Under the pieces are notes generated by a model, which was not told where the DNA came from, ran no database searches, and saw only the letters and a list, made by a program, of their open reading frames with translations. A DNA stretch of 64,000 bases from Haemonchus contortus (lineage: Eukaryota > Nematoda > Chromadorea > Rhabditida > Trichostrongylidae). The translations under genes and the position numbers were made by a program. Positions 56,042 through 64,000 of this stretch are shown in pieces. The DNA is taken from positions 5,172,005 through 5,236,004 of the forward strand of contig LS997565.1 in NCBI GenBank assembly GCA_000469685.2, given 5' to 3'. Position 1 is the first letter of the stretch. Each line of letters begins with the position of its first letter.

Positions 56042-57838
56042 CTGTAGCTGCAACAGTACAAACATCCTCCGTTGCAGTGAGAAAGAACGACTGATTCTTG
56101 CACCGCTTTTAAGATAACAATGAATCTTGACGGCACAAAATACATTTATAAGTACCATCGAAGCCATTACGATAATTACATCAATGACCAATGCAAATTG
56201 GATGCCGCTCATGTTGTACTGATAAAAATAAAATTGGGCATTGAAAGTCAAAAATATTTTACCTGTGGTTCATATCAGCTGTGCGCTGTAATCGTCATTG
56301 TCATTACTAAGTATCATATGATATTATATTCAAGGCATAGTACCTTCATAGAAACTCCAACAACGGCAATACCATCGAGCTTGAATCCAGGGATTTCAAC
56401 AGTGGACCATATTAACTGATCAAAATCTTTGTTGGGCCAATAAAGCAAGTATACAAAAACGAAGAAATTCAGTATAACGAGAAAGTTTGAAGAGAATCCA
56501 ACCAGAACGGACAATCTCGTCGGGTGCGTTTGGAAAAAGTGAGCTCTGAAAAAATTGTATGTTATGCTTTTTTGCGTCCTATTGGTTTAGCATAGTTTTG
56601 GCTGACATATGAGATTAAGAAATTCTCCAAAGAACCCTGCCCAGTGAACTAATGAGTGATCGTTTTTCGTTTTTTAGATTGACATTAGTTGCACTCACCT
56701 GCACAAACACAAATAACGATACACGAAACTGTTTGTTACCAAAACTATTGAACAGATATAAATTGTCGCGAATAGGACAAGCATATACGATGCAAATGGT
56801 GTGGACCTCACCATTCCAGTTGCAACCATTATCAAAGAAGAGCTCTGTGCGATAATTCGCTAAAAATGTCACTTATACAAATTTTTCTTCGTGAATTCAA
56901 GACCAACAGCATTCCATTTCAGATCGTGACGGATTTACTTTTTTCTATGCTTGTGAGACCAAAATGCCTTTCGACCTGAATTAGTCCTATTCCGACGTGC
57001 ACAAAGCATTCTATTCCCACTCAGAAAAAGAGATCGTGGAATGGCACTTGAGTACACTTGTGGCTTGCCCAATGATTCGCTATGGCCACATGATGTACGG
57101 GTTGATGCTCTCATTCTTCCAGATGAGTATGGGGTAAACTCACAAGCCCTTATTGCCAAAATTCAACAATCACGAACGGAAATGCTGAGGGGATGCAATG
57201 GGTAGTATCTTTTCAGTTCCGTTGGTGCTTTTTTTGGTAGTCCCCTTGTAATTGAAATGTGCCAACAGTACAACGACTAAATTCAAAAATTAGCTTTGTG
57301 CGAGGTCCGATTTTGCATCGAAAAGTAGACCTTATGCCAAATGTTACCGCTATCTCGCTTGGTTCTGCGTGAAAATAAGCTCTCGATTGATAATTCAGCT
57401 TAAAAATTTGCTTATTTCTCTGTACAATTGTGAGAGTAGAAACCCCCAATCTTCGAGAACAGCGTATGTCTTCGCCGTTCCTTCCGGGGTGAATCAGAGG
57501 TTGAGTAGGTAGGCCAGAAGTACTCAACGCAGCATTTTACAACTCATGGCTTCTGCTACCTTTCAAAGATGCAAAAACGCTGCACTTATTAGGTGTTCTC
57601 ACTTTTAAATGCTATTTTTCAGAAGAAGTATTCTCATTTCAAATCTCACCGGTCTAAGGAGTACAAATGTCACTGAATAGACAATATCTTGTATAGCAGA
57701 TATTAGAAAGAAATATTTGTATGATTTGGTCTTCTTCAAAGGGCATCGAAAATACAGAATCAGTAGAAGTACGTTGCCAATGAGGCCAACAGCAGCAATG
57801 GCATAAAATGTAATCGACATCATATCAGCCTTCTCCAT
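56042..57838 (-). pseudogene. Str-superfamily chemoreceptor missing its last exon (TM6-TM7)
   Basis: Exons in transcript order: 57838-57650, 56859-56699, 56545-56344, 56218-56042 (189, 161, 202 and 177 bases, all open with normal splice sites). They encode TM1-TM5: CPLKKTKSYKYFF, TNSFVYRYLCLCR, YLLYWPNKDF and INVFCAVKI. After exon 4 no T-C-S-P or A-A-C-P exon is found down to the next gene at 53868. The twin at 40756-45578 has exon 5 inside a flank that is otherwise conserved here, so the exon was lost. Without TM6, TM7 and the tail the product should not be a working receptor. If transcribed, reading into intron 4 stops soon after VKSVA. The first four exons look freshly maintained, so the loss is probably recent. 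Confidence 0.78.
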
Positions 57839-57937
57839 GTTCGATTCAGCTCGATCAAACTGCGATGGACAGAGCTTGCAGCTCGTTTTTCGTAGTAACC
57901 GTCGTTGTTTGCCCAATATGTTATCTCTAATGTACGA

Positions 57938-58096
57938 TTAAAGGCACCGCTCGCGATGATTCAATGGGCGGGTGTGGCGATGACGTGTCCGCCTCTCATT
58001 CGACGCCACGTCTGACTGTCTGACGTGACATCGAATGAGAGGCGGACACGTCATCGACACACCCACCCATTGAATCGTCGCGAACGCTGCCTTTAA
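57938..58096. mobile_element. hairpin MITE with TTAA target duplication (piggyBac-like)
   Basis: Two arms of about 70 bases pair almost perfectly around a loop of a few bases (AGGCA...CACGTC and GACGTG...TGCCT). TTAA flanks both sides (57938-57941 and 58093-58096), the target choice of piggyBac elements. The twin receptor's flank at about 45675-45690 has the same surrounding sequence without the hairpin, which defines the empty site. It lies 100 bases upstream of the receptor start at 57838. Confidence 0.8.
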
Positions 58097-58619
58097 ATGT
58101 AAGTGATTTCTAGCAATGGCAATCTAAAACCACACCGGATTTTTTTTTTTGATATTCGGAGAAAATTCTGTTTGATAATGACTCCCTAGAGGCGTAGTGT
58201 ATGGTTTGGTATTTGCTTGGGGAATATATTTACCGTAGAAACCGCCTCGATGACCGTAAGATTTTTTCAGTGAAATGTTTGACAACTGGTGGTTGCAAGT
58301 CGATACAAATTGCTATTCACGCCAGGATCTTTCACACACGAGACATTACCCCACCATATCATGATAAACATCAAGTCGTTCTGTGCTGGAAATTCACCAG
58401 ATTTCTTCTATTACGTCTGACAACTTTTCCCTGTTTTTGAACGTTTTTGAACAGTGTTATGAGTTTAATTTTAGCTCCGCCCATCTGAGTGCAGACCCCC
58501 GTCCCTTTCCGGGTTTCCACTATACTAATTCCACTACCTCCAACTAAGTTATTCCGCTTTCAAAATCGTTCCTGAGCAGAGTTATACATCTTCTGAAAAG
58601 TAACTTTTTTATTCAGACG

Positions 58620-59020
58620 CAGGCTCCTTGATGGGTGGGGGCATGGTGGTTTTTGCCGCGTTTACGTATGCCAAGCACGCACAGGGCTTTGCTCACTCCC
58701 TTTTTTCTGACCTCCCTCCACGATTTCTTGAGTCGGGTTATGAACTATTAGAAAGCCCACTGCAAGAATGCTCCCCGCGGCCGGTGAGTCACCATAATTT
58801 CGCTTCTCGACCCACCCCTTACCTTTGCTCACTTTTTCTCGGCGTCTGGCTGTTATGGAACAAAATTCAAGAGCTTTGTCCAAGACATCGTCCACCCCTG
58901 TGCATGAATCGCCCCCTTTGTGCGGGGCTCCGCTTAGCTTACATGTGCTCTGTTGGTCTTATCTTAGGCCCAACCCATCCCAAAGTTGACTCGATTTCTG
59001 CACGTTATTCTTCAAGAAAT
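58620..59020 (-). repeat. GTGGGCGG-type repeat, inverted relative to 59625-60010
   Basis: It shares, in reverse orientation, the words of 59625-60010: CCCACCCATCCCAAA, GCTCCGCTTAGCTTAC...TGTGCTCTGTTAG-like, CACGATTTCTTGAG and GTGAGCAAAG. The 132-codon + strand frame over it is repeat sequence and not a gene. Confidence 0.5.
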
Positions 59021-59034
59021 ACCTAAATCCCGCT

Positions 59035-59335
59035 CAAACTAATAAATATTTATTTGTTTATTCACCAGACATGCTGTAAGCGTGTGAAATGAGGGAAGGA
59101 ACATAACCATGGAAAAAGGAAATAAAGCAAACAACAAGATCCAATAATAAACTCAACCTAGTGAAATCAATTTGTCAATAGATTTCTTGAAAGTACAATA
59201 ACTTGGAGGGATGAGATTACGACGTAGCAGAGAACTGAAGCTAGATCTAACCCTGTTACCGAAAACTGTGACTTAATCGGGGTTCTTGCTGGCATGGTTG
59301 AAATCTTAGCTGAGGAATCTCGCGCGCTAGAAGAG
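59035..59335 (-). mobile_element. LINE 3' end fragment (CR1-like)
   Basis: Read on the - strand, a frame gives VTVFGNRVRSS, LLRRNLIPPSY and FKKSIDKLISLG before a stop, followed by an A/T-rich tail with AATAAA/TAAATA repeats at 59035-59055. The GNRVR and FKKSIDK pattern is the usual end of CR1/Jockey-type reverse transcriptases. Only the 3' end is present, as in most dead LINE copies. Confidence 0.55.
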
Positions 59336-59524
59336 ACGATGATAGTACAGTGAAAAACTTAGCATTATCCACGATATTTATGCCTCTTAAATTTTATATA
59401 CCATAAGTATATCAAATTTCTTTCTTCTCTATTCAGGAGATTTTCAACCGAGTATCTTATTACGCTCACTCCCACTAGGTTTCTTACTATACTATACCAT
59501 ACATGTATAATCCACAAGTTTGGT

Positions 59525-59600
59525 GTATCTGTTTGTTTGTATGAATGTGTGTACAATATGTATGTGTGTATGTAAATATGTATGTCTGTGTGTCACGCAA
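59525..59600. repeat. short imperfect TG/TATG microsatellite
   Basis: GTATGTGTGTATGTAAATATG and neighbours (shortened here) form an imperfect TATG/TG tract. Confidence 0.7.
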
Positions 59601-59624
59601 ATCGGTTTCACCGGAGAAAACACC

Positions 59625-60010
59625 TTTAGAGGTCGGGACAATTTGGGATGGGTGGGGCCTGAGACAGGACTAACAGCGCACATAAGCTCCGCCCGCGGGG
59701 GGCCGGGCAAGTGCCGGAATAGGCGGTGCCAAGAGCCAAACATCTTGTTTTAGCTTCGAGGAGATCCAAACGCCGGGAAAAAATGCGCAAAGGTGAGGGA
59801 TGTGTCAACAACAAAAATAAAAAAAACTTACCGGCGGTGGGCGGAGCATTCCCGCAGTGGGCGGTGCTTTACACAGAGATTCATAACTCAATTCACGAAG
59901 GCGTCGAGGCCAGGAAAAAATAGAAAGAGTGAGCAAAACCTTATGAGTGCTGGGCATGCGTAAGCTTAGCGGAGCCGCGCCCACGGTGTTCGGGGCGTGC
60001 GTTGGGATGA
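59625..60010 (+). repeat. GTGGGCGG-type repeat
   Basis: It contains several GTGGGCGG words (GGTGGGCGGAGC, AGTGGGCGGTGC) and GGTCGGGACAATTTGGGATG. Related words continue to about 60420 (AGTGGGCGGGGTTGG twice), suggesting a tandem or nested repeat. The reversed partner is at 58620-59020. The class is unknown. Confidence 0.5.
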
Positions 60011-60424
60011 AAGCTACTTTCCAAAATTGAATGTAACTTTGTTCGGAATCCTTCTAGAATGCGGAAAAAAAGCGATTATAGGTAGTGGAACAAATGTGGC
60101 AAATCCTCGAAGTGGGCGGGGTTGGCACCAAAGTGGGCGGGGCTTAGATCAAAAATTCGTAACTCCATTCAGAAACGTTGCGTAACGTGCTGAAAAAAGG
60201 TAAGATGTATTAGAACAAATGTGGTCAGATCCCACAAGTGTGCGGGATTGGTATCGAAGTAAGCAGCCCTTACATCAAAATTATCAAGTCTCTTTAAATG
60301 CGTTTTAGAACTATCGGGAAAAAGGTATTTGAAGGTAATAAAAGTAATGTAATGTGGTTCGAAGTCTGAAGTGGGTGAGGTTTGCAAAGAGCGGGGGGGG
60401 GGGGGAAGTGGAGCTGTGGTCAAA

Positions 60425-60899
60425 AATTTATACATCTGTCCTTCACACTAACCCTGACCACATAGGTGTATAACTAAGGGATACAACTGAACTCTTTCGA
60501 AAATTAGGCTGAAAATTTTCTAAAAATAGTATCCATGGTTCCACATACAGTAGTACCTTCTACACAAGAGCAAATGCACTACATTACCGTTCAGACCTCA
60601 TGAAATAAATTCTACAACAGCCCCGGCCACACAGTTGCATATCCTGTAGAGACGTGTGAATCCGTACAACCATCCGAAGATTCTCTCCTTTCGAAGCTAG
60701 TGTTCATGGCCACACACAGCCCAAGCTACAGAGGGTTTCTTCGATTACATGAACTGCCGAGGTATTTGACTTGGATAAATCGGCGTACTCTTCATGGCCA
60801 CACAGCCCCATTTCACATCTCAGAAAAATGGTGGTCGCTACAGAAGTGTCAGGGAAGAGACTCAGATGACAAAGGTCTATAATGGAAATCAGAAGCTCA
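60425..60899. other. intergenic, nothing recognised
   Basis: No exon, repeat boundary or RNA gene that I can support. Three GGCCACACA-type words at about 60630, 60708 and 60799 suggest part of a repeat, probably outside the LINE that starts near 60900. Confidence 0.4.
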
Positions 60900-63800
60900 C
60901 GTGGCTCCTTCTCTCATGGCTAGAGCTCCCAGACACTCAATAGCGTGCGTAGCCGCCTGGTTTCATCATAATTTGAACGATGACTTCTCAACATAAGTTT
61001 ACGAGTAAAACTATTTAGTGCTTCTTCCGGAGCATGAATGTCTTTTTTCTTGTATGGTGTGAAAACAGTAGATCCAATTTTCAAAATAGGTCGAAAGCGA
61101 CGAGCGAATATGAACCTTGAGAGCCCTAAGCAAAGAATTAGAGGCATCAGTGTGCAGCACTTTGAAAACATTGAAACTCCGACGGAGGGCTTTTGAAACC
61201 ATTACCTTGTAATGATTAGAAAAATTAAGTGTTATCATAATGGAAATCCAGGTCACGGACTTCTGATACACTTTGAGAGTCGAGCCACCCAACCGACATT
61301 AAGGATTTCGAGCATATTTGCCCAGGCACAGCACTTGTGTTTTCTCGATGGAAAGTGGAGAATAAATCATTACAGACCATTTAGCTACTTTATCGATTGC
61401 TTTTTGGAGATTCATGTCGGAACCAACTTCGAAGACCTCTTTATAGATTTTTATGTCATCTACATAAATGTTGCAAACAACATCAAGATCCTTAAGAAAC
61501 CAAGGAACGTCTAGAGCAAATATGTCAAACAAAACCGATGAAAGTACCTCACCTTGTGGTACTCCTAAATTTGCGGTACGAACTAGTGAAAAAGAGTCCT
61601 TCACTAAAACTTGCCTGGAAACCAAGATGTTCCAGCTTTCGAATCAATGACACATGGGAAACCATATCAAATTCTCCTGAGAAGTCGAAATGAACCACAT
61701 CTATGCTTTTTCCCCCGATCCAGAGAGGTTGACTAGTGATTTAGATAACCTAGTAATGAAATCTCAATAGTTCTACTTTTAACAAAAACCATGAAGAGAA
61801 TTCGGAATTACACCAAACTTATCAAGATGAACAGCCATAAATTTCTTGAAAATCCTCTCGAAAGTTCTGGCAAAAACAAAGGTCGAGCTTATAGGCCTAT
61901 AGTTTCCAGGATCAGACAGTGGTTTTTTTCGGACGGCGATGTTTCCATCTGCTAGACACTTCACTGATAGGAAAACTAAGATTAAATAGGAATTTAAGAG
62001 GACCAGTGATTTCATGAATGCATTGTATGATAACTGAGTATGGTAGTCCATCAGCGTTATTTGATGCAGAAGAAGCCCACTCAAGCAGCATCATCGCAAT
62101 TTCCTCATCATAAAACCAAAGAGCAGGGTTAATCAATGCTATTGTACAACAGAGGTTTCTTTACAGGTAAAGATGAGGCAAAGGCCTTTCCAAAAATATC
62201 AGCTAACATCTTAGCTTTGTTTTCATCAGTTGCTGCCCTCATTGAATCCCTGCATAAAATAGCAATGCATGGCTCATCTGAAAGCTTCGAATTCAAGATT
62301 GAATTGAAACCTTCAACCCCATCTTCGGATAACATTTTGGCCTCAACATGAGCATGGCATTTACTTAGTTCCTTAGTGTATTTTTATCTAATAAATTATG
62401 TCTTTCCCATTCCGAGGGCAGTTGTGTACTCAAGGCTAAATTCCATAGCTGTTCCCTTCAGTTCCACAATGATACAAGATACGGGGGTAACTTGAACCTT
62501 GATGGGAAAGCCTTTCAAGAGGTATGAATAGCTCCATTGCACCGTGTTAATCGTGAAAAATATAGAAATCTTCCATACTTGACACCCACTCCATTGGCAC
62601 TCTTAAAGGAACCTAACTAATCAACATTACTCAGATAATTACGCATAGCACGAAAATTAGCTCTACTAAAGTCTCTACACCACATATGTACTGGGGATCG
62701 TTCAGAAGATATAAGAAAAACTTGATATCGGTGCGCTTATAATTTGTGAGACCTTAGAAATTGAGAGTAGTAATGACGAATTGTTGCGTAGTAATGAATC
62801 GAGAAATGAATCAAATCTAGTCGAGAGTGGGATAATTTAGACAAAACCATGAGCGGCGAAGCATCCTGTATTCCTAATCCCTAGGCAATCATTGCAATTA
62901 ACTCGAGAAAACCAATTAATCTGTGGTATATTAAGTCTCCAGCAATAACAGAGGGTTTATTGGGAGAACATAGATCACCAAGGGCCTCAAGAAGCTGGTG
63001 GCTGTGAAGAGAGGAGCAATTAGGTTCTCTGTGAACAGCGATTGAACTTATTTCATCGGAGTAGGAAGCTATGTCACAAACCAGAGTTCCATAAGAGCTT
63101 TGGATAGGTTCACTTAAAACAACACTCGTGAAATGCTGAGGCTTAACTAGTATGGTAACTGTACCTTTCTTCCTAAGTTTTCTATCAGATCTGAAACATG
63201 AATAATATGAAGCAGCAATACTTAAAAGCCAGGCAATGTCGTGCTTAGAATTCAACCAATTCAGTAAAAATTGCAATCACAGTTTTCCTTACAATGGTAT
63301 GGCGCCAAAGCATCTGCGTTTTTTGACAATGAACAGATATTGACATAGAAACAATTCAAGAAAATCCTGAGCGGACATTTTGTGCGTTTTACGAGATATT
63401 GCCGCTGAACATTGAACCAGGAGAATCTATCTGAGTAAGCTCGCCAACATGCTTAGAATGGTGAGCAGATTTATTCAAGTTTATGTTGGCCAAGCGCGTT
63501 TCGCGGATACATACTCTTTCTTCTTGAGTGAGAGGAGCGGATGAAGATCCCTCTATGGGTGAACGAACGCCACCGAGGAGCACGCTGAAGAACAATATTT
63601 CAAAGCTCAGAGGACGTAGACCAGCTCAGAGGACCTTCACAAGTCGTGATCTAGTATTATCGTGTTTACCAACGCGATGAACAGTGATGGGAATGCATAG
63701 AATATCAAACGATTGAGTATCGAATCAGCTGCCTTTAAAACACGACGAGCCCTATCAGCCGATAATGTGAAAGAAAACTCAGGGATCCCCAAAATAATGA

Positions 63801-64000
63801 TGAAACGAGATCTTTTTAATCACAACGGGTTTCAAGTCGGAATTACGAGGAAAAGGGGCTGGACGAAGTGCCTTGGAATATAGTTGGGATGCTTTACTTT
63901 CTAAAAGTTTCTTAAGTTTAGCGTTCTCCTTCTTGAGTTTTTCCTTCCCATCCGATAATTTACTAGACCATTCGCTGACCATGAACAACTGATCTCTAGT
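60900..64000 (-). mobile_element. degenerate CR1/Jockey-type LINE, 5' end beyond the window
   Basis: In order on the - strand: a Lys/Glu-rich coiled-coil-like segment (63988-63779); an apurinic-type endonuclease remnant (63276-62881, with PSVIAGDLIYH where active copies have GDFN); the pre-reverse-transcriptase segment (ADGLPYSVI, PL-x-FLFNLS, then P-x-NYRPIS in a neighbouring frame, about 62135-61779); and the reverse transcriptase core GVPQGEVLSSVLF with YVDDIKIY (61625-61299). It ends with a C-terminal part (61292-60920). Frames change at least four times and stops interrupt them. YVDD is kept, but the element cannot make a full protein. The order endonuclease, GVPQG, YxDD, with no RNase H seen, fits CR1/Jockey LINEs. 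Confidence 0.82.

Noticed and set aside
58628..59026. A 132-codon + strand frame
   Set aside because: It is part of the GTGGGCGG-type repeat, whose inverted copy lies at 59625-60010. Composition is repeat-like.
1..64000. CRISPR arrays, bacterial operons or phage genes
   Set aside because: No regular direct-repeat and spacer structure and no bacterial gene organisation. Split genes with GT/AG introns show that this is eukaryotic sequence.

Overview
This window is a gene-dense, repeat-rich stretch of a nematode genome. The evidence is short introns ending in TTTTCAG, a cluster of rapidly duplicating seven-transmembrane (7TM) chemoreceptors of the nematode Str superfamily, two secreted C-type lectins, and mariner/Tc1, Penelope-like (PLE), CR1-like and MITE elements. 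I infer a clade V, strongylid-type (hookworm-like) parasite. The species cannot be fixed from the sequence alone.

Layout. From 2.2 to 24.7 kb a chemoreceptor array lies on the + strand: a two-exon relic (2272-2838), two full genes (3630-6139 and 8664-12096), a frameshifted gene (13536-15523) and two more full genes (17968-20032 and 22507-24689). From 26.5 to 35.3 kb two tandem secreted lectins (26538-29562 and 30629-35275) share the same eight-exon structure and carry two lectin domains each. From 36.1 to 57.8 kb a second chemoreceptor array lies on the - strand: 36128-39207, 40756-45578, 51638-53868, and 56042-57838, which lacks its last exon. The last four are two copies of one two-gene unit, separated by a decaying PLE at 48.1-51.1 kb. 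From 58 to 64 kb there are only repeats and a degenerate CR1-like LINE on the - strand running off the window end.

Every receptor has the same five-exon plan with intron phases 0, 2, 0, 0. Exon 2 is 161 bases and exon 3 is 202 bases in every unbroken copy. This let me build the models exon by exon and locate breaks as departures from those lengths.

The transposable elements have shaped these genes. A hAT-like MITE supplies the stop codon and last three residues of one receptor. A dead mariner sits in the last intron of another. A TTAA-flanked hairpin sits upstream of one member of the duplicated pair and is absent from the other. Foldback elements of about 1.1 kb lie in a promoter region and in a lectin intron. 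PLE 3' ends in receptor introns carry hammerhead-ribozyme-like motifs next to their poly(A) signals. At least five copies of a tRNA-derived SINE-like family are scattered through the window. Functionally, the receptors would act as odorant or chemical sensors in neurons and the lectins as secreted sugar-binding proteins. I see nothing that links the two groups mechanistically beyond their being neighbours.
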